Origin: Bog-756 sp963837805
GTDB taxonomy: Bacteria > Actinomycetota > Acidimicrobiia > Acidimicrobiales > RAAP-2
DNA length: 64,000 nt
Direction of reading: 5' to 3'
Assembly: GCA_963837805.1 (NCBI GenBank)
Contig: CAWIOU010000014.1
Coordinates: forward strand, 558,001 to 622,000
Positions 57,349 to 64,000 of the stretch are shown piece after piece. Position numbers and translations under genes: made by a program. A model generated the notes under the pieces. The model searched no databases, had not been told where the DNA came from, and saw only the letters and a list, made by a program, of their open reading frames with translations. Numbering within the stretch: the stretch's first letter is position 1; every line of letters begins with the position of its first letter.

Positions 57349-58047
57349 TCACCAGCTGAGCTCGGCGTCGATCACTCCCTGCGAGAGCGGGGCGATCTCG
57401 GCAAAGGTGGCCGTGGCCAGGTCGATGGCCCGGGAGGTGTCCGCCTCCCGATCGTCGACCACGCAGCTGACCGACTCCCCGTTGGCCGGGTTGGTCACCT
57501 CGACCACCGTGCCGAACGGCAGCCACGGGCTGGCGCAGGTCCCGGCGGGATGGTCGTAGTAGGTGACCTGCCCCTCCTCGGTGGTGGCCGGCGGAGGCGG
57601 CACCGTCGTGGTCGTCGGGGCCGGCGTCGGAGGCGGCGCCGCCGGCACGGCCACCACCGGTGCCCGACGGTCGACGACCACCTCGGCCGGGGCGGTGACC
57701 ACGGGGGCCGCCCCGGTGGTCCCGACTACAGGCCGACCGTTCGACCGGGCCGAGGAGCGGCCTGCGTCGGGCCGTCCGATCGGCTGGGCCGCCCGGGCCC
57801 GGCGGGCCCTTCTGGCCCGGGACGTGCCCTTCTTCCCCGGAGCCGTCCGGGTTGCCGGCCTCGCCTTCTCCGGGACCGCTCTCGTGCTCGAGACCAACTC
57901 GGTGTGGACGCGCGGCCGGGCCGAGCCGCGGAGAGGTCCCGAAGCCACCCGAGAGGAGCCGGTACTGGGTCCCGAGGGCGGGGACGCCGCCGCGTCCTGA
58001 CCGTTCTGGATCAACAGGAGGGGCACGATGAGCACGGCTCCGCACAA
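57349..58047 (-). CDS. Secreted DPBB (RlpA-like) domain protein in the rpfB position
   Basis: About 232 residues with start TTG 58047; a frame open further upstream (to a CTG near 58086 with GAGGAG before it) would add the basic RIRKGSRPG flank to the signal helix, so the true start is unclear. The signal segment CGAVLIVPLLLI is followed by a long Pro/Ala/Thr/Arg-rich linker and a C-terminal double-psi beta-barrel: GQVTYYDHPAGTCASPWLPF, VVDDREADTSRAIDLATATF, IDAELSW. DPBB domains act on or bind peptidoglycan (RlpA, RpfB-neighbour proteins). In M. tuberculosis rpfB stands between tatD and ksgA; here no transglycosylase domain is seen. Confidence 0.75.
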   Translation of the reverse strand: MCGAVLIVPLLLIQNGQDAAASPPSGPSTGSSRVASGPLRGSARPRVHTELVSSTRAVPEKARPATRTAPGKKGTSRARRARRARAAQPIGRPDAGRSSARSNGRPVVGTTGAAPVVTAPAEVVVDRRAPVVAVPAAPPPTPAPTTTTVPPPPATTEEGQVTYYDHPAGTCASPWLPFGTVVEVTNPANGESVSCVVDDREADTSRAIDLATATFAEIAPLSQGVIDAELSW

Positions 58048-58358
58048 GATGAGCGCGGCACCGGGCCGGCTGCCCTTTCTGATTCTGGTCCGCAGGACTC
58101 CACTCTCCTCGTGAGGCTGATAGGGCCGCCTCCGCGGGGTTCATCCCCGGAAGGCACATCCGCCCCCGGGGGGACGGACCGGACCGACTCCTCCAAGCCG
58201 GTCCTGGGAACGCGCCCGACAGCCGCACTCCGAGATCCACATCAAACAAAACGACCGCTCAACTACGCGGCCGCAGGGACGACGTTAGGGGGAGGCGCTC
58301 GGAGGAATCAAACCGGGCGGCGGCCCGGGACCGGGCTCAGTGGGCCCGACGGCCGGCC
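58048..58358 (-). promoter_or_regulatory. Promoter and long structured leader of the DPBB gene
   Basis: On the minus strand TTGATT (58311-58306) and TAACGT (58287-58282) are separated by 18 bases, a good vegetative promoter. The inferred leader is about 190-230 nt, with several GC hairpins such as CGGGG/CCCCG near 58145 and a GAGGAG near 58105. Long leaders before peptidoglycan-hydrolase genes often hold c-di-AMP (ydaO) riboswitches in actinobacteria. I compared by eye and did not find the diagnostic conserved blocks, so no riboswitch is called. Confidence 0.4.
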
Positions 58359-59228
58359 TCAGAGGGAGAACAGAGCCAGCGCATTTCGGGTCGTGCGCTC
58401 GGCCACCACCCAAGTCTCAACCCCTTTGACCTGGGCAATTGCTGCCCCCACCAACGGAACCCTCGATGGTTCATTGAGGGTTCCCCGATGGGGTACCGGG
58501 GTCAGGAAGGGAGTGTCCGTCTCGACCAGGAGCCGGTCCATCGGGCACAGGGCAGCCGCCTCCCGCACGTCGGCCGCGTTCTTGAAGGTGACCACACCGC
58601 TGAACGACAGCGAGGCCCCGAGGGCGAGACACCGCCGGGCCTCCTCGGGTCCCCCGGTGAAGCAGTGGACCACGGTCCGCTCGGGCACACCGCTGGCGGT
58701 GAGGATGTCCACGGTGTCGTCCCACGCCTCCCGGGTGTGGATGACCAGGGCCAGGCCGTGGCGGTGGGCCAGCTCCACCTGCCGGGCGAATGCCTCCCGC
58801 TGGACCGGCCGGGGCGAATGGTCGTAGTGGTAGTCGAGGCCGCACTCGCCGATGCCGACGACCACGGCCGGAGCCCGGCCACCCTCGGACCGGTGGGCCA
58901 GCTCGCCGGCCACCAGGTCGTCGAGGGAATCGACCCCGTCGACGGCGTCGTGGGGATGCAGACCCACCGTGGCCCACAGCTCCACCCCCTCGGCCACCGC
59001 CGGCGAGTCGGGGCGGCGCATGGCCCGGACCAGGGCCACCGCCTCGGCCGAGGAACCGGCTCCGGTGCCGATGCACACCATCCTGGACACGCCGGCCTCC
59101 GAGGCCCGGGCGATGGTGGCCGCCAGCCGGGAGGCGTGGGGACCCGCCTGGTTGGCCCCGTCGGTCGAGGCGAACTCCTCCTGCAGGTGGCAGTGGGAGT
59201 CGAACCACTCGATCACCGCGTCGTGCAC
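58359..59228 (-). CDS. tatD: TatD family metal-dependent hydrolase
   Basis: 289 residues from GTG 59228, with GGGGG seven bases upstream (GTG 59216 is an alternative). TatD signatures: WFDSHCHL (metal His, ~10), TVGLHPHD (~80), GIGECGLDYHYD (~118), RQVELAHRHGLALVIHTRE (~150), VVHCFTGGPEEA (~180) and LLVETDTPFLTP (~230). A Mg-dependent 3'-5' exonuclease/deoxyribonuclease family with roles in DNA turnover. It starts 14 bases after metG, the Rv1007c-Rv1008 neighbourhood. Confidence 0.95.
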   Translation of the reverse strand: MHDAVIEWFDSHCHLQEEFASTDGANQAGPHASRLAATIARASEAGVSRMVCIGTGAGSSAEAVALVRAMRRPDSPAVAEGVELWATVGLHPHDAVDGVDSLDDLVAGELAHRSEGGRAPAVVVGIGECGLDYHYDHSPRPVQREAFARQVELAHRHGLALVIHTREAWDDTVDILTASGVPERTVVHCFTGGPEEARRCLALGASLSFSGVVTFKNAADVREAAALCPMDRLLVETDTPFLTPVPHRGTLNEPSRVPLVGAAIAQVKGVETWVVAERTTRNALALFSL

Positions 59229-59242
59229 CCGCCGACCCCCGG

Positions 59243-60751
59243 CTAGCTCTTGCGCCGGGGAAACAGCGGAGCGCCCTTTTCGACGGCGAGGCCCCCGGGG
59301 TAGCCTCCCCAGCGGCCCGAGGCCGGCAGCCGCTCGTCCTCCGGCGACCCGCGGAGGCCGATGCGCCGCCAGATCTCGTCGGCGGTGGACGGCATGGCCG
59401 GGACGATCAGGATGGACACGATCCGCAGCACCTCGAGGGCACTGCCCAGGATGGCGTCCACCTCGGGCCCGGGCTCGGCCTTCCAGGGCTCGGCCGTCTC
59501 CAGCTCGGCGTTGGTCTCCCGGATGAGGCGCCAGGTGGCTTCGAGTCCGAGGTTGGGCAGGGCGCTGTCCCACGCCGCAGCGGCCTCGGCCACCACCGCC
59601 GCCGCCTCACCGGCCAGGCGGCTGTCCGGATCGGGGGGAGGCCCGATCCCCGCGCACTTGGAACCGACCACGGTGGCCACCCTCGACAGCAGGTTGCCGA
59701 GATTGTTGGCCAGGTCGGCGTTGTAACGGCTGACGATCCCCTCGGCGGAGAAATCCCCGTCCGATCCGAGGGGGATGTCCCGCAACAGGTGGTAGCGGAC
59801 CGGGTCGACCCCGAAGTCGGCGGTGAGCTCGCCGGGCGAGATCTGGTTGACGCTCGAGTTGGACATCTTCTGCCCCCCGAGCAGCAGCCACCCGTGCACC
59901 TGGACGTGGGCCGGGGGGTCGATGCCGGCGGCCATGCACATGGCCGGCCACCACACGCAGTGGAACCGGATGATCTCCTTGCCGATCAGGTGGTGGACCG
60001 CCGGCCACCACTCCTCGAACCGCTGTGCATCCTGTCCGTAGCCGATGGCCGTGAGGTAGTTGATCAGCGCGTCGTACCAGACGTAGAAGACGTGCTTCTC
60101 GTCCCAGGGGACCCGCACCCCCCAGTCGATCGAGGTCCGGGTGATGGAGATGTCCCGCAGCCCACCCCTGATGAAACTGAGCGCCTCGTTGCGCTTCGAC
60201 TCGGGTGCCACCGCGCCCGGGTTGGCCTCGTACCAGTCGATGAGCGGCTGTTCGAAGGCGCTCAGCCGGAAGAAGTAGTTCACCTCCTCGAGGTGCTCGA
60301 CCGGCAACCGGTGGATCGGGCACAGTCCGCCGTCGAGGAGATCGTCCTCGGCGTAGTACTGCTCGCAGGGCACGCAGTACAGGCCGCGGTAGAGGTCCTT
60401 GTAGATATGGCCGTTCTGGTAGATCCGGCCCAGGAACGTCTGGACCGCCTGGTGATGCCGGGGCTCGGTGGTACGGATGAAGTCGTCGTTGGAGATGTCG
60501 AGATCGGCCCACGCCGCGGCGAAGCGGGGAGCCAACTGGTCGGTCCAGGCCGCCGGGGTGAGCCCCTGCTCCTCGGCGGCCCGGGCCACCTTCTGCCCGT
60601 GCTCGTCGGTACCGGTGAGGAAGAAGACGTCGTCGCCGATCAGGCGATGCCAGCGGGCCAGCGCGTCGGCGTTGACCGTCGAATAGGCGTGCCCGACGTG
60701 GGGCGCGTCCTTGACGTAGTAGATCGGCGTGGTGATGTAGTAGCGGGGCAC
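59243..60751 (-). CDS. metG: Methionyl-tRNA synthetase
   Basis: 502 residues from GTG 60751, the short form without a C-terminal tRNA-binding domain, as in mycobacteria. Class I motifs: YITTPIYYVKDAPHVGHAY (HIGH as HVGH), zinc-knuckle residues CVPCEQYY and CPIH (~125-145), VFYVWYDALINYLTA (~220), HVHGW-type core VQVHGWLLLGGQKMSNS (KMSKS as KMSNS, ~290) and anticodon-binding helices. It charges tRNA-Met. The start follows TACGCT by eight bases without a Shine-Dalgarno. Divergent from the Nudix gene across 63 bases. Confidence 0.97.
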   Translation of the reverse strand: MPRYYITTPIYYVKDAPHVGHAYSTVNADALARWHRLIGDDVFFLTGTDEHGQKVARAAEEQGLTPAAWTDQLAPRFAAAWADLDISNDDFIRTTEPRHHQAVQTFLGRIYQNGHIYKDLYRGLYCVPCEQYYAEDDLLDGGLCPIHRLPVEHLEEVNYFFRLSAFEQPLIDWYEANPGAVAPESKRNEALSFIRGGLRDISITRTSIDWGVRVPWDEKHVFYVWYDALINYLTAIGYGQDAQRFEEWWPAVHHLIGKEIIRFHCVWWPAMCMAAGIDPPAHVQVHGWLLLGGQKMSNSSVNQISPGELTADFGVDPVRYHLLRDIPLGSDGDFSAEGIVSRYNADLANNLGNLLSRVATVVGSKCAGIGPPPDPDSRLAGEAAAVVAEAAAAWDSALPNLGLEATWRLIRETNAELETAEPWKAEPGPEVDAILGSALEVLRIVSILIVPAMPSTADEIWRRIGLRGSPEDERLPASGRWGGYPGGLAVEKGAPLFPRRKS

Positions 60752-60759
60752 TGGCAGGT

Positions 60760-60765
60760 AGCGTA
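60760..60765 (-). promoter_or_regulatory. -10 element, leaderless type, for metG
   Basis: TACGCT on the minus strand, 8 nt before GTG 60751. Confidence 0.5.
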
Positions 60766-60798
60766 CCGACCGGGAGGATCCCGACCGACACGGCGCCA

Positions 60799-60804
60799 TA
60801 GGAT
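60799..60804 (+). promoter_or_regulatory. -10 element, leaderless type, for the Nudix gene
   Basis: TAGGAT, 10 nt before ATG 60815. Confidence 0.5.
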
Positions 60805-60814
60805 GCAGTGCTCG

Positions 60815-61252
60815 ATGGAACCACCCGGCCCCCAACGCTCGGCGCTCCGGCAACGGGTGGCCGTCTACGGCATCTGCGAGGACGGGAACGGCCACGTCCT
60901 GCTGGTCCGAGCGGCCCGCTACCTCACCGTGGCCGGACGCTGGTTCCTACCCGGGGGCGGTATCGACCACGGTGAGGATCCGGTCACCGCCCTGGAGCGG
61001 GAGTTCGCCGAGGAGACCGGCCTGCACGTCGAGGTCGGTGAGCTCAAGGGGGTGCTGTCCGACGTCTTCACGCTGCCCAACGGGGCCGACCTGCATACCG
61101 TCAGGATCGTCTACGGCATCGAGTCCTACTCCGGCGAGCTCCGGGACGAGACCGACGGATCCTCCGATGCCGCCCGGTGGCAACCCCTCGACCAGATGAG
61201 CGAGCTGCCCCTCGCGCCCTACGTCCGCCGGGCCCTCGCCGAGCTCCGCTGA
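60815..61252 (+). CDS. Nudix hydrolase
   Basis: 145 residues from ATG 60815. The Nudix box GGIDHGEDPVTALEREFAEE then TGL (~49-72) fits GX5EX7REUXEEXGU exactly, including the metal-binding Glu residues. It should hydrolyse a nucleoside diphosphate linked to another moiety; the substrate is unknown. Upstream strand RVAVYGICEDGNGHVLLVR is typical. It converges with rsmI, nine bases separating the stops. Confidence 0.9.
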   Translation: MEPPGPQRSALRQRVAVYGICEDGNGHVLLVRAARYLTVAGRWFLPGGGIDHGEDPVTALEREFAEETGLHVEVGELKGVLSDVFTLPNGADLHTVRIVYGIESYSGELRDETDGSSDAARWQPLDQMSELPLAPYVRRALAELR

Positions 61253-61261
61253 TCAGCCCCG

Positions 61262-62191
61262 TCACTCCCCGAGTGGGGGACCGCCCGCCCGCCGGGCTCC
61301 GGCCGACTGGGCGGCCAGGGCCAGCTCGTACACCCGCCGGCGGGGGACCCCGAACATCTCGGCGACGTCGTCGACCACCCCCCGGGTCCGTTCTCCCTCC
61401 CCCAGCCGTTCCACCAGAGCCGTGGTCAGCACCTCGTCACTGACCGCTCCGACGGTTGCCTCCGGCGCGCCCGACAGCACCAGGACCACCTCGCCCCGGA
61501 TCGGGTGGGCGCCGATCCACGACACGGCCTCGGCCAGGGAACCCCTCCAGACCTCCTCGTGCAGCTTGGTGAGCTCGCGGGCGACGGCGATCCGGCGTTC
61601 CGACCCGCAGGCCCCGGCCAGATCGGCCACCGTGCCGGGCACCCGCCCGGGCGCCTCGAAGAGCACGGTCGTGCGGGGCTCGGTCGCCACCACCTCGAGC
61701 CGCTCCTTCCGATCACGACCGGAGCGGGGCAGGAAGCCCTCGAAGCAGAAGCGAGCGGTGTCGAGACCGCTGGTCACCAGGGCGGCCAGCACCGCCGACG
61801 GGCCGGGGACCACGGTGACGGCCAGTCCCGCCCGGGCGGCGGCGGCCACCACACGGCTCCCCGGGTCCGAAACGCCGGGCATGCCCGCGTCACTGACCAG
61901 GGCAACGGTGCGGCCACCGGCCACCGCGGCGAGCACCTCGGCGGTCCGGTCGTCCTCGTTGTGCTCGTGCAGCGACCGGAGCGATGCCCCGGTAATTCCG
62001 GCGTGGGTCAACAGCCGCCGCGAGTGACGGGTGTCCTCGCAGTAGATCAGGTCGGCGTTGCGGAGCGCCTCGACCGCCCGCGGTGACAGGTCTCCCAGAT
62101 TGCCGATGGGGGTCCCGACCAGCACGATGGAGCCCTCCGTCGTCCCCGCGGCCGGAGCGGACCGCCCGGCGGCCGGTCGGCCGTCATCCAC
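61262..62191 (-). CDS. rsmI: 16S rRNA (cytidine1402-2'-O)-methyltransferase
   Basis: 309 residues. Tetrapyrrole-methylase-fold RNA methyltransferase: IVLVGTPIGNLGDLSPRAVE (~22), YCEDTRHSRRLL, LHEHNE, VALVSDAGMPGVSDPG (~95), VVPGPSAVLAAL, FEGFLPRSG, LFEAPGRVPGTV and ELTKLHEEVWRG. It 2'-O-methylates C1402 in the 16S decoding centre. GTG 62191 overlaps the 3' end of the DUF192 gene by eight bases, so the two are co-transcribed. Position corresponds to Rv1003. Confidence 0.95.
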   Translation of the reverse strand: MDDGRPAAGRSAPAAGTTEGSIVLVGTPIGNLGDLSPRAVEALRNADLIYCEDTRHSRRLLTHAGITGASLRSLHEHNEDDRTAEVLAAVAGGRTVALVSDAGMPGVSDPGSRVVAAAARAGLAVTVVPGPSAVLAALVTSGLDTARFCFEGFLPRSGRDRKERLEVVATEPRTTVLFEAPGRVPGTVADLAGACGSERRIAVARELTKLHEEVWRGSLAEAVSWIGAHPIRGEVVLVLSGAPEATVGAVSDEVLTTALVERLGEGERTRGVVDDVAEMFGVPRRRVYELALAAQSAGARRAGGPPLGE

Positions 62192-62513
62192 GGAGATCCA
62201 ATTTGTCGCCCACCCGGAGTCCCCACCGCTCGAAGGCGCCGGCCTCGGCCTCGACCACCGAGCGGCACCCCCGCCGGGGTCGGCTCATCCTCCACGGCGG
62301 CAACCTGGCCACTCCCACCACCACCATCTCCTTGTCGCAGAAGGCGACGTCGATGGGGAATTGCATCCCGAAGGTGTGCACCGACCGGGTGCGGGGCAGG
62401 ACCATGGCCCCCTCGTACCCCGTCCTCCCGAGGAGTCCCCGGGTCCGATCGCCCAGGCCGTCGGCCACCTCGGCGGCGGCCAGCACGTCCCCGTCGCGCA
62501 ACAACCAGGTCAT
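62184..62513 (-). CDS. DUF192 family protein
   Basis: 109 residues from ATG 62513, with AGGGA five bases upstream. DUF192 features: RTRGLLGRTGYEGAMVLPRT, VHTFGMQFPIDVAFCDKEMV and SVVEAEAGAFERWGLRVGDK. Most family members are exported and of unknown function; this one lacks a signal peptide and starts directly at the domain. It is followed by rsmI with an eight-base overlap. Confidence 0.9.
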   Translation of the reverse strand: MTWLLRDGDVLAAAEVADGLGDRTRGLLGRTGYEGAMVLPRTRSVHTFGMQFPIDVAFCDKEMVVVGVARLPPWRMSRPRRGCRSVVEAEAGAFERWGLRVGDKLDLRG

Positions 62514-62584
62514 CGTCGTCCCTCGGTGGCCGGCGCCCACCCGTCTGCCCCGCCCGCCGATCCCGGGCCTCCCCCGAACCGGAG

Positions 62585-62590
62585 TAGCAT
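62585..62590 (+). promoter_or_regulatory. -10 element, leaderless type
   Basis: TAGCAT, 9 nt before the GTG of the bL37-like gene. Confidence 0.5.
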
Positions 62591-62599
62591 CGTCGGACT

Positions 62600-62683
62600 G
62601 TGTCGAAACGAACCAACAAACGCAAGCTCCGGGCCAAGAAGAAGGCCAACCACGGCAAGAAGCCGAACTGCGGCCGGGGCTGA
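62600..62683 (+). CDS. bL37-like small ribosomal protein
   Basis: 27 residues: MSKRTNKRKLRAKKKANHGK, then KPNCGRG. It resembles the tiny mycobacterial 50S protein bL37, which has the same size, composition and C-terminal KANHGKRPN motif. GTG start with no Shine-Dalgarno, nine bases after TAGCAT, and a strong hairpin follows the stop, so it is a self-contained transcription unit. Too short for usual gene prediction. Confidence 0.85.
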   Translation: MSKRTNKRKLRAKKKANHGKKPNCGRG

Positions 62684-62694
62684 CCCACGCCGGA

Positions 62695-62712
62695 CGGCTC
62701 CTCCCGGAGCCG
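62695..62712. terminator. Bidirectional terminator hairpin
   Basis: Perfect 7-bp stem CGGCTCC/GGAGCCG with a TCCC loop, between the convergent bL37-like and glycerophosphodiesterase genes. Confidence 0.65.
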
Positions 62713-62715
62713 ATG

Positions 62716-63597
62716 TCATCCCGGCGGACGCCATGCGCAGTCGAGCCGGTCGAGCACCGTGGTGAGGGCCGAGGGCCGGTCGGTGATGATGCCGTCCACC
62801 CCCAGCCGGCACAGGCGTTCCATCTCCGGTTCCTCCTCGATCGTCCACACGTGGACGGCCAGGCCCTGCTCGTGGGCCACGTCCACGAAGCGCTGGTCGA
62901 CCAGCGGTAGGTCGCCGAAGCTGACCGGGACCTGGAGGGCGACATGGCGCATCGGCGCCGGCGTCTCTCCGGCCTGCACCGACTGGTAGAAGGCGGCCAC
63001 GGCCATGGTGCCGGCCGAGGTGGGGACGTCGGGGGCGAAGACCGAGAAGGAATCGGTGGCCGAGTCGAGGAAGGAGGCCACGATCACGTCGTCGGTCCGG
63101 CCGTAGCGCCGGAGCACGGCGGCCAGTGCCTCCTCGTAGGGGGTGACCGCCGGAGCGGTCTGCTTGATGTCCAGATTGAGCACCACCCCGGGGAATGCGT
63201 CGAGGACCTCTTCCAGCAGGGCGATCCCGAACCGGCGGTCCTCGGGGCCCCGGCCCCGGAACGGGTACCGGTCAGCGTCCAGGCCGGGGGTGACGTCGGC
63301 ACCGGGAACCCACCAGTAGGCGTTGTCCAACGTGCGCACCACATCCCACGGCAGCTCGGCGATCCGACCGGTGCGCTCGGTGGTGCGGTCGACGGTCGGG
63401 TCGTGGCACACCACCAGCCGCCCGTCGGCGGTGGCATGCACGTCGAGCTCGACGGCCGTGGCTCCGGCATCGAGGGCGGAGGCGATGGCGTGCAGCGTCG
63501 ACGACGGACCCTCCCACGCGCCCCCCTGGTGGGCATAGTTGATGACCCGGCGACTGAGCCACGGTGCGAGTTGGCGCGCATCGGGGGAGACGGCCAT
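62716..63597 (-). CDS. Glycerophosphodiester phosphodiesterase
   Basis: 293 residues. GDPD TIM barrel: INYAHQGGAWEGPSST (catalytic His, ~23), AVELDVHATADGRLVVCHDP (metal-binding Glu/Asp and second catalytic His), VVLNLDIKQ (~137), VHVWTIEEEPEMERL and GVDGIITDRP. It cleaves glycerophosphodiesters to glycerol 3-phosphate and an alcohol. There is no signal peptide, so it is cytoplasmic. The ATG follows TACCGT by six bases. Confidence 0.93.
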   Translation of the reverse strand: MAVSPDARQLAPWLSRRVINYAHQGGAWEGPSSTLHAIASALDAGATAVELDVHATADGRLVVCHDPTVDRTTERTGRIAELPWDVVRTLDNAYWWVPGADVTPGLDADRYPFRGRGPEDRRFGIALLEEVLDAFPGVVLNLDIKQTAPAVTPYEEALAAVLRRYGRTDDVIVASFLDSATDSFSVFAPDVPTSAGTMAVAAFYQSVQAGETPAPMRHVALQVPVSFGDLPLVDQRFVDVAHEQGLAVHVWTIEEEPEMERLCRLGVDGIITDRPSALTTVLDRLDCAWRPPG

Positions 63598-63603
63598 GGA
63601 AGA

Positions 63604-63609
63604 ACGGTA
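63604..63609 (-). promoter_or_regulatory. -10 element, leaderless type
   Basis: TACCGT on the minus strand, 6 nt before ATG 63597; it shares two base pairs with the opposing -10 at 63608. Confidence 0.45.
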
Positions 63610-63613
63610 GCCT
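63608..63613 (+). promoter_or_regulatory. -10 element, leaderless type
   Basis: TAGCCT, 10 nt before ATG 63624. Confidence 0.45.
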
Positions 63614-63623
63614 CTGCTCCGCC

Positions 63624-64000
63624 ATGCTGGACCACGTCTTCACCCAACTCGTCAGCTCGCACCGGCACGCCTTCGAGGCCGCCCTGCTGCAGCGGCAGGC
63701 GGTGGAGGAGCGGTTCCAGGTGGACGTCTTCCTCGGTGACGTCAGCTTCGAGACGTCCTACAGCCTCCCGGGGGAGGAGCGCCCGGCCCGCATCCGGGTC
63801 GACACCAGCCTCGACTGGCCCACCTGGAGCCAGACCGCCTACCGGAGCTGGGCCATCGGTGAAGAGCCCGACGAGCCGCCCGAGGTGCTGGTCGAGATCG
63901 CCTTCCGGGTCCAGGGCCTGGTCGAGGTGCCCGAGGTCGATCCGCTCCTCGGCGCGCTCCCCGCCGACCTCGATGTGCTCGGCGACCAACCGCTGATGCG
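63624..64000 (+). CDS. Unknown protein, cut by the right edge
   Basis: An uninterrupted frame from ATG 63624 to the window end, at least 125 residues: begins MLDHVFTQLVSSHRHAFEAA, then VEERFQVDVFLGDVSFETSY, RIRVDTSLDWPTWSQTAYRS and a Glu/Pro-rich segment. Codon use is normal for the window (strong G/C third positions) and a TAGCCT promoter lies ten bases upstream, so it is very likely a real gene. I do not recognise the family. It is divergent from the glycerophosphodiesterase gene. Confidence 0.75.
   Translation, partial: MLDHVFTQLVSSHRHAFEAALLQRQAVEERFQVDVFLGDVSFETSYSLPGEERPARIRVDTSLDWPTWSQTAYRSWAIGEEPDEPPEVLVEIAFRVQGLVEVPEVDPLLGALPADLDVLGDQPLM

Noticed and set aside
58100..58285. c-di-AMP (ydaO-type) riboswitch in the DPBB leader
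   Set aside because: Context fits, but the conserved blocks of that class (GGGGAACC-like and GACAGC-like segments) were not found; kept only as a structured leader.

Overview
The window is GC-rich actinobacterial chromosome, probably from a deep-branching, uncultured-type lineage rather than a mycobacterium or streptomycete. Three things point there: gene order from rsmI to ppx that follows the Mycobacterium tuberculosis Rv1003-Rv1026 block, two tiny actinobacterial ribosomal proteins (bS22-like and bL37-like), and many starts that sit 6-10 nt after a TANNNT hexamer (leaderless-type transcripts). Genus was not assigned from sequence.

Layout. (1) 1-5.9 kb is a decayed accessory stretch. It holds an edge gene with an in-frame tandem duplication, a broken GT4 glycosyltransferase, a GT2 glycosyltransferase pseudogene with two large internal deletions, an intact paralogue of it, two copies of a small CxxC protein, an exo/endonuclease-phosphatase family membrane protein, a DinB remnant, and an odd tRNA with a UAA anticodon whose 3' end is repeated three times. 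(2) 6-9.3 kb holds a type-B carboxylesterase and an NlpC/P60 cell-wall hydrolase. (3) 9.3-23.6 kb is a surface-glycan and lipid locus: two GT2 enzymes (one fused to a methyltransferase), an acyltransferase, a degenerate SDR, two GT-C-like membrane proteins, and a three-domain GT4 protein coupled to a coiled-coil methyltransferase. (4) 23.6-37.5 kb is the housekeeping block ppx-DUF501-ftsB-eno-mazG-SurA-like-mfd-pth-rplY-prs-glmU, all on the minus strand. (5) 37.7-44.5 kb is an acyl-CoA carboxylase / AtuA / acyl-CoA dehydrogenase operon of the acyclic-terpene or leucine type. (6) 44.8-51.0 kb is a three-gene pilin-like operon whose first product is a 1116-residue prepilin-like protein carrying a nine-fold Cys-pair repeat. 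(7) 51.2-64 kb holds typA, tRNA-Gln, an MprAB-like two-component system, bS22, ispE-rsmA, a DPBB-domain protein in the rpfB position, tatD, metG, a Nudix hydrolase, rsmI, DUF192, bL37, a glycerophosphodiesterase and an incomplete unknown gene.

The glycan genes probably build, modify and cap a cell-surface polysaccharide. The window lacks the exporter. The pilin-like operon lacks its assembly ATPase, platform and prepilin peptidase, so those must be elsewhere.

Caution on quality: seven single-base indels interrupt conserved genes (mfd three, atuA-like two, prs one, carboxylase beta one). Several lie in homopolymers, and prs and mfd are not plausible pseudogenes here. These look like sequencing errors. 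The GT2 pseudogene is different: it has lost two blocks of about 32 and 37 codons, which base-calling error cannot explain.
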